Source: Fibrobacter sp.
Lineage (GTDB): Bacteria; Fibrobacterota; Fibrobacteria; Fibrobacterales; Fibrobacteraceae
Direction of reading: 5' to 3'
Length of the DNA stretch: 32,949 nt
NCBI RefSeq assembly: GCF_017545445.1
Contig: NZ_JAFWOM010000009.1
Coordinates: forward strand, 1 to 32,949
The translations under genes were made by a program, and so were the position numbers. The stretch's first letter is position 1. Each line of letters opens with the position of its first letter. This document shows, in pieces, positions 19,112 through 27,523 of this stretch. The notes under the pieces were generated by a model, which saw only the letters and a list, made by a program, of their open reading frames with translations, had not been told where the DNA came from and searched no databases.

Positions 19112-22100
19112 ATGAACGCTCAAGCACTTTACAATCCGACCTATGAACACGACGCCTGCGGTGTCGGCTTGGTCGCCAATATTAATAATGTAGCCTCGCA
19201 CCAGATTGTGTTGCAGGGAATTACCGTTCTTAAAAGACTCATGCACCGCGGTGCAGCAGGTGGAGACCCGGAAACCGGAGATGGTGCGGGTCTTTTGCTT
19301 TCTATGCCGCACAAGTTTTTCCGTAAGCTTTACCCGGAACTTCCGTCGCGTTATGGCGTAGCGATGTTCTTTGTCGAAAATACGCTCGAAGCGAATGCTT
19401 TTGATGCTGAAATTACGAAGGTTGCATCTGCCGAAGGCGTGCCAGTTCTCCAGTTCCGCGATGTGCCGGTGAATGCCGCAAAAATCGGTCGCACGGCTCG
19501 CGAAACTTTGCCGCATATCCGCCAAGTGTTCTTCGACGGTTCTGCTTTTGAAACGGACCAGGCTTTCGATGTTAAGCTTTATGTGGCCCGCCGCTTGATG
19601 GAAAAGTCTTGCAAGGGATTGTATGTTTGCAGCTGCAGTCGCAAGAGCATTGTTTATAAGGGACTTTTGCTTGCAAGCCAGATTGAAGGCTTCTACAAGG
19701 ACTTGAACGATCTCGATTTCGAATCTCCGATTGCGCTTGTCCACCAGCGTTATTCCACGAACACGTTCCCGACTTGGCCTTTGGCTCATCCGTTCCGCTA
19801 CTTGGCGCACAACGGAGAAATCAATACGCTTCGCGGAAACCTCAACAGCTTGCGTGCTCGCGAACCGCATTTGAAGAGTGAAATTATCGGCGACGATTTG
19901 CAGAAGCTTTTGCCGCTTATTCCGGGTGGCCAGAGTGACTCCGCCAGCCTCGATAACATGTTTGAGCTTCTCGTCGCTGCGGGCCGTAGCCTTCCGCATG
20001 CGATGATGATGCTCATGCCGCAGGCTTGGGGCAAGAAGCATTACTTGGGCCGCGACGTGCGTGGCTTCTTCGAATACGAATCCATGCTCATGGAACCGTG
20101 GGACGGTCCGGCTGCTGTCGCGTTCAGCGATGGCGTGAATGCGGGTGCAATCCTCGACCGCAACGGCCTCCGTCCGGCACGTTACACTTTATGTAAAGAC
20201 GGCCTCTTTGTGATGGCTTCTGAAACGGGCGTGCTCGACCTCCGCGATGACGAAGTCGAAGAAAAGGGCCGCCTCAAACCGGGTGAAATCATTTACCTTG
20301 ATCTCGAAAATCACCGCATCTTGAAGAACGCCGAAATGAAGGCTCAGGTGGCACGTAGCAAGCCTTACCGCCGCTGGGTTGCCGAGAACAAGATGAGCGT
20401 TCGTGGCCTCTTTAGCGAAATCAATCCGTCCGATGTTCCTGATGATATCTTGGTGCAGCAGAAACGTTTCGGTTATTCTGCCGAAGACTTGTCCGTGATT
20501 TTGAAGCCGATGGCAAAGACCGGTGCAGAACCGATTGGTTCTATGGGTAACGATGCCGCATTGGCCGTGCTTTCGGACAAGCCGCAGCCGCTGTTCAACT
20601 ATTTCAAGCAGCTGTTCGCCCAGGTGACGAATCCGCCGATTGACCCGATTCGTGAAGAACTCGTGATGAGCCTTACGACTTACATCGGCAACCACGGCAA
20701 CATCCTCGAAGAAACGCCGGAACAGGCTCACCTCATCAAGATTCCGCGTCCGATCGTGACCGAAGACGAAATCCGTCGTTTCGAAAATATCGGCGACAAG
20801 GCTTTCAAGGCGAAAGTGCTCAAGATGCAGTTCCCGCTTGGTGGCAATGGGGAAGTCCTCGAAGCCGCTTTGCAGAACCTCGCGGGCGATGCTGTGCGTG
20901 CTGTGAATGATGATTATGACATCATCGTGCTTTCGGACAAGAACATTGAATGGGGCTACGTGCCCATGCCTTCGCTTTTGGCGACGGCTTGCGTGAACCG
21001 TGCGTTGGTCGAAGCGGGTGTCCGTCCGGAAATCGGTTTGATTGTGCAGTCTGGTGAAGTCCGCGAAGTGATGCACTTTGCGTTGCTCCTCGGTTTCGGT
21101 GCGACGGTCATCAACCCGTATCTCGCTTTTGAAACCATTACCAACATGTGCCATAATGGCGACTTGGATGTAGATCCGGTGACGGCTGCTGCAAATTATG
21201 TAAAGGCTGTTGATAAGGGTCTTTTGAAGATCATGTCGAAGATGGGTATTTCGACGCTCCGCAGCTACCGCAGTGCCCAGATTTTCGAAGCGGTGGGCTT
21301 GAACCACGAACTCGTCGAGAAGTTCTTGCCGGGTACGGCAAGCCGCATTGAAGGTATCGGCCTCGAAGAAATTGCCCGCGAAGTGGGCGAACGCCAGAAG
21401 ATTGCATTTGCCGATGCAAGCAAGGTGCTCCAGTCGGGTGGCCAGTACGCATTCCGCAAAGAAGGCGAAAAGCACTTGTGGACTCCGCAGTCCTTGGCCG
21501 CATTCCGTCAGGCCGTGCAGGGTAGTGATTACGAAAAGTTCAAGGTCTATAGCAAGCTCATTAACGATCAGTCCGAACGTCAGGCGACTTTGCGTGGACT
21601 CTTCAAGTTTAAGCAGACGACTCCGATCGATATTTCCGAAGTTGAATCTCGCGAATCCATTATCCATCACTTTGTCGCGGGTGCCATGAGCCTTGGCTCT
21701 TTGAGCCCGGAAGCTCACGAAACGATTGCCATTGCGATGAACCGCATCGGTGCTATGAGCAACTGCGGTGAAGGTGGTGAAGATCCAGACCGCGATACGC
21801 CTGCACCGAACGGCGATATCCGCAGCTCTGCCATCCGCCAGATTGCGTCGGGCCGCTTTGGCGTGACGATTGACTACCTCCGCCATGCGAAGGATTTGCA
21901 GATCAAGATGGCTCAGGGTGCAAAGCCGGGTGAAGGCGGCCAGTTGCCGGCTCACAAGGTGAACGAATTTGTGGCCCGTATCCGTCACTCGATTCCGAAT
22001 GTTTCTTTGATTTCTCCGCCGCCGCATCACGATATTTACTCCATCGAAGACTTGGCCCAGCTCATTTACGATTTGCGTAATGCGAACCCGAAGGCTCGTG

Positions 22101-23533
22101 TTTCTGTGAAGCTCGTTTCTGAAGTGGGCGTGGGTACGATTGCCGCTGGTGTCGCCAAAGCTCATGCCGATGTGGTGCTCATTTCTGGCCACGATGGCGG
22201 TACGGGTGCATCTCCGCTCACTTCCATCAAGCATGCGGGCCTCCCGTGGGAACTTGGTATTGCCGAAGCGGAACAGACGCTTGTGCTCAATGACTTGCGT
22301 GGCCGCGTGAAGCTCCAGGTCGATGGCCAGCTCAAGACGGGCCGTGACGTTGTTGTGGCAGCTCTCCTCGGTGCCGAAGAATTTGGATTTGCGACAAACT
22401 TGCTCGTTAGCCTTGGCTGCGTGATGGACCGCAAGTGCCATACGAACCAGTGCCCGATGGGTATTGCAACGCAGGATGCTGAATTCCGTAAGCGTTTTGC
22501 AGGCAAGCCGGAATACGTCGAAAACTTCCTCTTCTTCATCGCCGACGAAGTCCGTGAAATTTTGGCAAGCCTTGGCCTGCATTCTCTCGAAGAAGCATGT
22601 GGCCGTAGCGACTTGCTCGAACGCGATCAGGCAATTGCATTCTACAAGGCTCGCAATCTTGATTTCTCGAAGATTTTCGAAACGGTCAATGGCGGCATCA
22701 AGTCTTACGACAAGAACTACGAAAAAGAAGATTTGGTCAACTTCGACCGTCGCGAACTCTTGCCGTTCGTTAGCGATACGCTCAAGAACGGTGCTTCTGT
22801 AGAACTTTGCACTGTTGTTCACAATACCGACCGCACGGTGGGTACGGAACTTTCTGGCGAAGTCGATGAACACTTTGGCGTGAAGGGCCTCCCCGAAGAT
22901 ACGATCAAGATTCATTTGCAGGGTGTCGCGGGCCAGAGCTTTGGTGCGTTCCTCGCTCCGGGTATTACGCTTGACCTCGAAGGCGAAGCCAACGACTTTA
23001 TGGGCAAGGGCCTTTCGGGTGGTAAGATTGTCGTGCGCCCGCCAAGCAATGCTAGCTTCAAGGCCGAAGAAAACGTCATTGCCGGTAACGTTATCGGTTA
23101 CGGCGGAACTTCGGGCAAGATTTTCATCAACGGTCTTGCCGGTGAACGCTTCGGTATCCGCAACTCCGGCATGCTCCTTGTTTCGGAAGGCGTGGGCGAC
23201 CATGGTTGTGAATACATGACGGGTGGCCGCGTAGTCGTGCTTGGCCGCGTGGGCGTGAACTTCGCCGCAGGTATGACGGGTGGCTTTGCTTACGTCTATG
23301 ACGAAACGGGTCACTTTGACTTGAGCTGCAACGTGGATTCCGCTGACTTGGAAAGCGTGCTCCCCGGTACCGACAGCGAACGTGAATTGATGGACATCAT
23401 CCAGCAACATGTTCAGGCGACGGGCAGCGAGAAGGGCAAGCGCATTCTGGAAAACTGGAATAGCGAACGTCCGAAGTTCGTGAAGATATTCCCGATTGAT
23501 TACAGGAACGCATTGCAAGCAAAGGTGAAATGA
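19112..23533 (+). CDS. gltB: Glutamate synthase (NADPH) large subunit
   Basis: About 1473 aa. The enzyme moves the glutamine amide to 2-oxoglutarate, making two glutamates. The start is ATG 19112, with AAAGGA 5-10 nt upstream and downstream of the sigma-54 promoter. Domains in order: class II amidotransferase with the nucleophile Cys16 (EHDACGVG), exposed after propeptide removal; a central domain; the FMN-binding synthase domain with GAMSLGSLSPEAHE, then KPGEGGQLP and SGHDGGTGASP; the 3Fe-4S cluster Cys in CVMDRKCHTNQCPMG near 1100-1115; and the C-terminal GXGXG beta-helix (GEANDFMGKGLSGGK onward). The length is typical of bacterial GltB. gltD follows after 132 bp that hold a heptamer/hairpin repeat, and nadE follows gltD. 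Confidence 0.97.
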   Translation: MNAQALYNPTYEHDACGVGLVANINNVASHQIVLQGITVLKRLMHRGAAGGDPETGDGAGLLLSMPHKFFRKLYPELPSRYGVAMFFVENTLEANAFDAEITKVASAEGVPVLQFRDVPVNAAKIGRTARETLPHIRQVFFDGSAFETDQAFDVKLYVARRLMEKSCKGLYVCSCSRKSIVYKGLLLASQIEGFYKDLNDLDFESPIALVHQRYSTNTFPTWPLAHPFRYLAHNGEINTLRGNLNSLRAREPHLKSEIIGDDLQKLLPLIPGGQSDSASLDNMFELLVAAGRSLPHAMMMLMPQAWGKKHYLGRDVRGFFEYESMLMEPWDGPAAVAFSDGVNAGAILDRNGLRPARYTLCKDGLFVMASETGVLDLRDDEVEEKGRLKPGEIIYLDLENHRILKNAEMKAQVARSKPYRRWVAENKMSVRGLFSEINPSDVPDDILVQQKRFGYSAEDLSVILKPMAKTGAEPIGSMGNDAALAVLSDKPQPLFNYFKQLFAQVTNPPIDPIREELVMSLTTYIGNHGNILEETPEQAHLIKIPRPIVTEDEIRRFENIGDKAFKAKVLKMQFPLGGNGEVLEAALQNLAGDAVRAVNDDYDIIVLSDKNIEWGYVPMPSLLATACVNRALVEAGVRPEIGLIVQSGEVREVMHFALLLGFGATVINPYLAFETITNMCHNGDLDVDPVTAAANYVKAVDKGLLKIMSKMGISTLRSYRSAQIFEAVGLNHELVEKFLPGTASRIEGIGLEEIAREVGERQKIAFADASKVLQSGGQYAFRKEGEKHLWTPQSLAAFRQAVQGSDYEKFKVYSKLINDQSERQATLRGLFKFKQTTPIDISEVESRESIIHHFVAGAMSLGSLSPEAHETIAIAMNRIGAMSNCGEGGEDPDRDTPAPNGDIRSSAIRQIASGRFGVTIDYLRHAKDLQIKMAQGAKPGEGGQLPAHKVNEFVARIRHSIPNVSLISPPPHHDIYSIEDLAQLIYDLRNANPKARVSVKLVSEVGVGTIAAGVAKAHADVVLISGHDGGTGASPLTSIKHAGLPWELGIAEAEQTLVLNDLRGRVKLQVDGQLKTGRDVVVAALLGAEEFGFATNLLVSLGCVMDRKCHTNQCPMGIATQDAEFRKRFAGKPEYVENFLFFIADEVREILASLGLHSLEEACGRSDLLERDQAIAFYKARNLDFSKIFETVNGGIKSYDKNYEKEDLVNFDRRELLPFVSDTLKNGASVELCTVVHNTDRTVGTELSGEVDEHFGVKGLPEDTIKIHLQGVAGQSFGAFLAPGITLDLEGEANDFMGKGLSGGKIVVRPPSNASFKAEENVIAGNVIGYGGTSGKIFINGLAGERFGIRNSGMLLVSEGVGDHGCEYMTGGRVVVLGRVGVNFAAGMTGGFAYVYDETGHFDLSCNVDSADLESVLPGTDSERELMDIIQQHVQATGSEKGKRILENWNSERPKFVKIFPIDYRNALQAKVK

Positions 23534-23536
23534 AAG

Positions 23537-23625
23537 TAGACAGTAGGCAGTAGGCAGTAGACAGTGATAGTAAGGCGGCTTCGCCGCGATTATTAAACTT
23601 CCTACTTCCTACTTCTAACTTCCTA
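23537..23625. repeat. Heptamer array with central hairpin between gltB and gltD
   Basis: Three bases after the gltB stop come TAGACAG, TAGGCAG, TAGGCAG and TAGACAG (23537-23564). The hairpin GCGGC-TTC-GCCGC follows at 23575-23587, with GATTAT after it, then the inverted heptamers CTTCCTA, CTTCCTA, CTTCTAA and CTTCCTA (23598-23625). The left and right arms can pair imperfectly. TAG falls in all three frames after gltB. The element lies inside the gltB-gltD operon. Confidence 0.88.
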
Positions 23626-23665
23626 CTATACATTGAAATTTTAACTATAAAAGTTGAAGTCTATT

Positions 23666-25030
23666 ATGCAGCAAACTAACCGAATCGCAGACATTTACCG
23701 CCCTGTCGAAGAGCGTGTCAAGGACAACAACGAAGTCGAGCGCAAGCTCACATCGATAGAAGTGGTGGGCCAGGCGGGCCGCTGCCACACGTGCGGAATC
23801 CCGTTCTGTCATGGCGCGGGTTGCCCGCTTGGGAATCTCGTCCCCGAATTCAATGCGGCAATAGCCGTAGGGAATGCGGAACGTGCTTACGACATCATCA
23901 GTAAAACGGCGTTCTTCCCGGAGTTTACGGGCCGCGTTTGCCCCGCGCTCTGCGAGTCTGCCTGTACCGGCAACGTGCATAACGACCCGGTGATGGTTCG
24001 CCAAATCGAAAAGTTCATTATCGAAACAGCATTCGAAGAAGGCCGCGTGGTGCTCCCGACGGCTGAACCGAACGGAAAATCTGCTGCGGTTATCGGTTCA
24101 GGCCCTTCAGGACTTTTTGCCGCCGAAGCTCTTCGCCGTAAAGGTTTTGCTGTTACCGTTTATGAAAAACGCGAGAAGGTGGGCGGGCTTTTGCGTTACG
24201 GGATTCCGAACTGGAAACTCGACAAGTCCGTCATTGACCGCCGCGTCGCGTTGCTCGAAACTGCAGGCATCAAGTTTGTTTGCAGTACAGAAATCGGCAA
24301 GGACATTTCGGCTGAATACATCCACAAGAATTTCGATTACGTGTTCTTGGCGATTGGAACGCCGAACGCCCGTGACTTGAAGATTCCTGGTCGTGATGCC
24401 GAAGGCATTTTCCTCGCGTTGGACTTTTTGCATGGTGCAAACAAGCCGGGTGAAACGAATCCTGAAAAGTTCTCTGCCAAGGGCCGCAAGGTTCTCGTGA
24501 TTGGCGGCGGCGATACCGGTAACGATTGCGTGGGTAAAGCCATTCGTGAAGGATGCGAAAGCGTGCTGCAAGTCGAATTCATGCCGAAACCGCCCGAGGA
24601 ACGTTCTTCGTCAACACCGTGGCCGGATTGGCCGTACATGTTGCGTACAAGTTATGCCCAGCATGAAGGCGGTGAACGTCGCTGGAACGTTTCTTCAAAG
24701 CAGTTTATTGTGAAAGATGGTCGCGTGGCTGGTGTCGAAGCTGTTCGCGTCGAATGGGAAATGTCTCCGCAGGGTCGCCCGCTCAAGCCGAACGAAGTTC
24801 CGAATTCAACCGAAATCATTGATACGGACTTGGTGGTGCTCGCGATGGGCTTCACTGGAGTTCCTGCCGAAGGCATCGTGAACGACCTTGGCCTGCAACT
24901 CACTCCGCGTACGGCGATTATCCCGGATCCGGCACGCCATATTTATGCGGTGGGCGACTGTGCAAATGGTGCGTCCCTTGTGGTGCGTGCGATGGCTGAT
25001 GCGAAAGCGAAAGTGGCTTCCATTGAGTAA
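23666..25030 (+). CDS. gltD: Glutamate synthase (NADPH) small subunit
   Basis: 454 aa from ATG 23666; an in-frame TTG at 23654 is less likely. The subunit takes electrons from NADPH through FAD and 4Fe-4S clusters to GltB. The N-terminal ferredoxin-like domain has the Cys clusters CHTCGIPFCHGAGCPLGN near 40-57 and CPALCESACTGN near 95. The FAD site GSGPSGLFAAEALRRKG starts near 140 and the NADPH site GGGDTGNDCVG near 280. The C-terminal GDCANGASLVVRAMADA is the usual FAD-closing motif. The length matches the family. It is cotranscribed with gltB through the repeat element and with nadE 20 bp downstream. Confidence 0.96.
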   Translation: MQQTNRIADIYRPVEERVKDNNEVERKLTSIEVVGQAGRCHTCGIPFCHGAGCPLGNLVPEFNAAIAVGNAERAYDIISKTAFFPEFTGRVCPALCESACTGNVHNDPVMVRQIEKFIIETAFEEGRVVLPTAEPNGKSAAVIGSGPSGLFAAEALRRKGFAVTVYEKREKVGGLLRYGIPNWKLDKSVIDRRVALLETAGIKFVCSTEIGKDISAEYIHKNFDYVFLAIGTPNARDLKIPGRDAEGIFLALDFLHGANKPGETNPEKFSAKGRKVLVIGGGDTGNDCVGKAIREGCESVLQVEFMPKPPEERSSSTPWPDWPYMLRTSYAQHEGGERRWNVSSKQFIVKDGRVAGVEAVRVEWEMSPQGRPLKPNEVPNSTEIIDTDLVVLAMGFTGVPAEGIVNDLGLQLTPRTAIIPDPARHIYAVGDCANGASLVVRAMADAKAKVASIE

Positions 25031-25050
25031 CGAGGTTTACTAGCAAAATT

Positions 25051-27024
25051 ATGTTTGGATTTTATCGTTTTGCGGCTGTTTCGCCTATTCTAAAAGTGGC
25101 TGATACAGCTTTCAATACCGAAGAAATCATCAAAAGCGCAAAAATTGCCGTCTCTAACGGGGCGGCTTTTGTCGTTTTTCCTGAACTTTGCATTACGGGT
25201 TATACATGTAGCGATTTATTCCATCAGGAATTGTTGTTGCAGAACAGCTCCCGTGCGTTGTTGAAGATTGTAGAAGCATTCGCCGATAGCGATGCGGTAA
25301 TAGCAGTGGGATTGCCTCTTCGGATTTTTGGCCGTTTGTATAACTGCGCAGCTTTTGTGCAGCGTGGCAAATTGATTGCGGTGACTCCGAAAATCCATTT
25401 GCCGAACCAGCGCGAATTCTATGAGAAACGCCATTTCTCCAGCGGTCGTGATTTGTTGCGTGGAGCGTGTGGCGCTCTGGCTGGGAATGTCGCGGGTGCT
25501 GTGAAGTGTGCTATAGAAGGCGTGGGGGAGGTTCCGATTACGAATTTCTTCACGGTAAAGGGCTGCGGCTCAGGTGTTGCGAATGGCGAGGGTTCCGAAG
25601 TCCGCGTGGGCGTAGAACTTTGCGAAGACTTGTGGACTCCTATGCCGCCTAGCGGTGAACTTGCTTTGGCCGGTGCAAATGTAATCGTAAATTTGTCTGC
25701 AAGTGATGCTCTTGTGGGCAAAAGAGATTATCGCCGTAATTTGGTGATAAACCAATCTGCCCGTTGCATGGCGGCGTACGTCTATGCATCTGCCGGGGTT
25801 CATGAATCGACGACGGACATGGTCTTTAGCGGTCATTTGATGATTGCGGAAAATGGCAGCATGATTGCTGAAAGCAAGCCGTTTTCTCGTATTACAGAAA
25901 TTGTATATGCCGATGTCGATGTAGAACGCTTGAATATGCAGCGTTTGAGCGAGGGGTCGTTCCAAGATTTTGACAGCCGCAGTTTTTATGCACGTGCGGC
26001 ATCTTTCGATGGCCTGCGAACTTGCGATACGCTCCGGTATCGATTCGTTTCTCCTACGCCGTTTGTGCCGGGTTCTCTTGAATCCCGCGACCAGTCGTGT
26101 ACAGAAATTTTCAATATACAGTGCGCGGGCCTTGCGAAGCGTCTTGATGCATCGCATTCCAAGCGTGCCGTGATTGGACTTTCGGGCGGTCTCGATTCTA
26201 CACTCGCGCTTTTGGTGGTGGCTGAAACGTTCAAGTTGCTAGATCGCCCTGCTTCGGAAATTTTGGCTCTTACGATGCCTGGTTTCGGGACGACGAAACG
26301 CACGAAGAATAATGCGGTTGAATTGGCAAAACTATTGGGCGTAGAACTTCGCACGGTTGATATTCAAAAAGCTTGTCTGCAACACTTTGACGATATCGGC
26401 CACGATCCGCAAAAGCTCGATGTGACTTACGAGAATGTTCAAGCTCGCGAACGCACGCAGATTCTAATGGATATCGCGAACAGCGAGGGCGGCATTGTGA
26501 TTGGCACGGGTGATTTGTCCGAAATTGCACTTGGATGGAGCACGTACAATGCCGATCACATGTCCATGTATGCGGTGAACTGTGATATTCCGAAAACGCT
26601 TGTCCGCCATATCGTGAACTGGTATGCAGACCGTTCCGATGTTGCGCTCAGTGATGTGCTCAAGGATATTTTGGATACTCCGGTTTCTCCGGAACTTTTG
26701 CCCGCCGATAATAACGGACAAATTGCACAAAAGACCGAAAGCATTTTGGGGGCGTACGAGATTCACGATTTCTTCCTCTATCATTTTGCAAAGTACGGTG
26801 CATCTCCAGAGAAACTTTTGTTCTTGGCGAAGTACGCCTTTGCGGGTAAATTTACGGATGAAGCTATTGAGAAAGCTCTCGCTGTATTTGTGCGCCGATT
26901 CTTTACGCAACAATTCAAGCGCAGCTGTATCCCGGACGGTCCAAAAGTCGGAACGATATCGCTATCGCCCCGTGCCGATTGGCGCATGCCGAGCGACGCC
27001 TCTTTTACCGATTGGCTCAAATAA
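25051..27024 (+). CDS. nadE: Glutamine-dependent NAD+ synthetase
   Basis: This 657-aa enzyme converts deamido-NAD to NAD using ATP and glutamine. The N-terminal nitrilase-type glutaminase has the catalytic triad Glu45 (FPEL), Lys114 (TPKIHLPNQ) and Cys191 (ELCEDLW). The C-terminal synthetase has the PP-loop GLSGGLDST near 376-384, GTGDLSEIALGW and DKTESILG-like QKTESILGAYEIHDF. This is the long, ammonia-channelling form. It begins 20 bp after gltD, so it very likely belongs to the gltBD transcript, tying NAD synthesis to glutamine/glutamate supply. A strong terminator follows 37 bp after its stop. Confidence 0.95.
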   Translation: MFGFYRFAAVSPILKVADTAFNTEEIIKSAKIAVSNGAAFVVFPELCITGYTCSDLFHQELLLQNSSRALLKIVEAFADSDAVIAVGLPLRIFGRLYNCAAFVQRGKLIAVTPKIHLPNQREFYEKRHFSSGRDLLRGACGALAGNVAGAVKCAIEGVGEVPITNFFTVKGCGSGVANGEGSEVRVGVELCEDLWTPMPPSGELALAGANVIVNLSASDALVGKRDYRRNLVINQSARCMAAYVYASAGVHESTTDMVFSGHLMIAENGSMIAESKPFSRITEIVYADVDVERLNMQRLSEGSFQDFDSRSFYARAASFDGLRTCDTLRYRFVSPTPFVPGSLESRDQSCTEIFNIQCAGLAKRLDASHSKRAVIGLSGGLDSTLALLVVAETFKLLDRPASEILALTMPGFGTTKRTKNNAVELAKLLGVELRTVDIQKACLQHFDDIGHDPQKLDVTYENVQARERTQILMDIANSEGGIVIGTGDLSEIALGWSTYNADHMSMYAVNCDIPKTLVRHIVNWYADRSDVALSDVLKDILDTPVSPELLPADNNGQIAQKTESILGAYEIHDFFLYHFAKYGASPEKLLFLAKYAFAGKFTDEAIEKALAVFVRRFFTQQFKRSCIPDGPKVGTISLSPRADWRMPSDASFTDWLK

Positions 27025-27061
27025 CTGGAAAATCTTTAAGCCGCGCTACAGCTACAAACCG

Positions 27062-27087
27062 ATGCCGTCTCGCACGGCATTTTTTTT
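27062..27087 (+). terminator. Terminator of gltB-gltD-nadE
   Basis: ATGCCGT (27062-27068) pairs with ACGGCAT (27074-27080) around CTCGC, directly followed by seven more T's. Strong intrinsic terminator 37 bp after the nadE stop. Confidence 0.88.
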
Positions 27088-27123
27088 CATTTCCCGTTTT
27101 AAACAGTCCTTTTGGCAAAAAAG

Positions 27124-27340
27124 TGTTACCAAATCTCAGAAAAAAACTTTTTTGGTAGCATAATTCATGAATAAAATAATCAATTTTAGCATCTAAACGG
27201 GTTTTATGCACTGTGATATGTTACCAAATTAAAGAAAAGTACGAATTTGGTAACATGAAACCAGCCTTTTTAGCACGAAAATTAACAGATAAACTAGAAA
27301 AAGTGCTACCAAAATCAAAAAAAATTTCTTTTTGGTAACA
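27124..27340. repeat. Three spaced TGTTACCAAA palindromes
   Basis: There are three inverted repeats of one type. (1) TGTTACCAAA/TTTGGTAGCA is at 27124-27133 and 27151-27160. (2) ATGTTACCAAATT/AATTTGGTAACAT is at 27218-27230 and 27244-27256, perfect 13-bp arms with a 13-nt A-rich spacer. (3) TGCTACCAAAA/TTTTGGTAACA is at 27304-27314 and 27330-27340. The spacers are A-rich, and unit starts are 85-95 bp apart. They fill the AT-rich gap between the two convergent terminators (nadE and amtB), where no gene is seen. Confidence 0.85.
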
Positions 27341-27359
27341 TAAAATCGCAAAAAAGCTT

Positions 27360-27398
27360 CGAAAAATCGTAAAACCCCGGAACGAAAGTTCCGGGGTT
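27360..27398 (-). terminator. Terminator of glnB-amtB
   Basis: AACCCCGGAAC (27373-27383) and GTTCCGGGGTT (27388-27398) form a perfect 11-bp stem with a 4-nt loop. On the minus strand it is followed by TTACGATTTTTCG. It lies about 125 bp past the amtB stop, beyond the heptamer repeat. Confidence 0.8.
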
Positions 27399-27422
27399 GC
27401 TTAGTCAACAGAGATACTTTTC

Positions 27423-27519
27423 TAGGTTTTAGGTTGTAGGCTATAGGGGATAGGTTCATTAGGCGGCTTGGCCGCGATTATAAAAGGCCTAACTCCTAAA
27501 ACCTATTACCTAATACCTC
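27423..27519. repeat. Heptamer array with central hairpin after amtB
   Basis: The left arm is five TAGGNNN heptamers (27423-27457). The hairpin GCGGC-TTG-GCCGC is at 27463-27475, followed by GATTAT. The right arm is inverted heptamers CCTAACT, CCTAAAA, CCTATTA and CCTAATA (27488-27515). Read from amtB on the minus strand, TAGs at 27512, 27505 and 27498 occupy all three frames. It has the same architecture and core as the element after gltB, with a different heptamer. Confidence 0.87.
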
Positions 27520-27523
27520 AATT

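Noticed and set aside
20189..23518. Long open frame antisense to gltB (about 1100 codons)
   Set aside because: Mirror of strong codon bias in gltB; no domain recognised, and gltB is intact on the plus strand.
23537..23625. Interpretation of the gltB-gltD gap as a transposon insertion
   Set aside because: No transposase, no terminal inverted repeats of the IS type and no clear target duplication; it is better described as a heptamer/hairpin repeat.
27124..27340. Possible CRISPR array
   Set aside because: Only three units. The units are palindromes with A-rich centres, the intervening lengths are unequal and no cas genes are nearby.
27017..27459. Small minus-strand frames in the TGTTACCAAA array region
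   Set aside because: They cross terminators, palindromes and the heptamer array, and the peptides are poly-Phe/Leu products of A/T runs.
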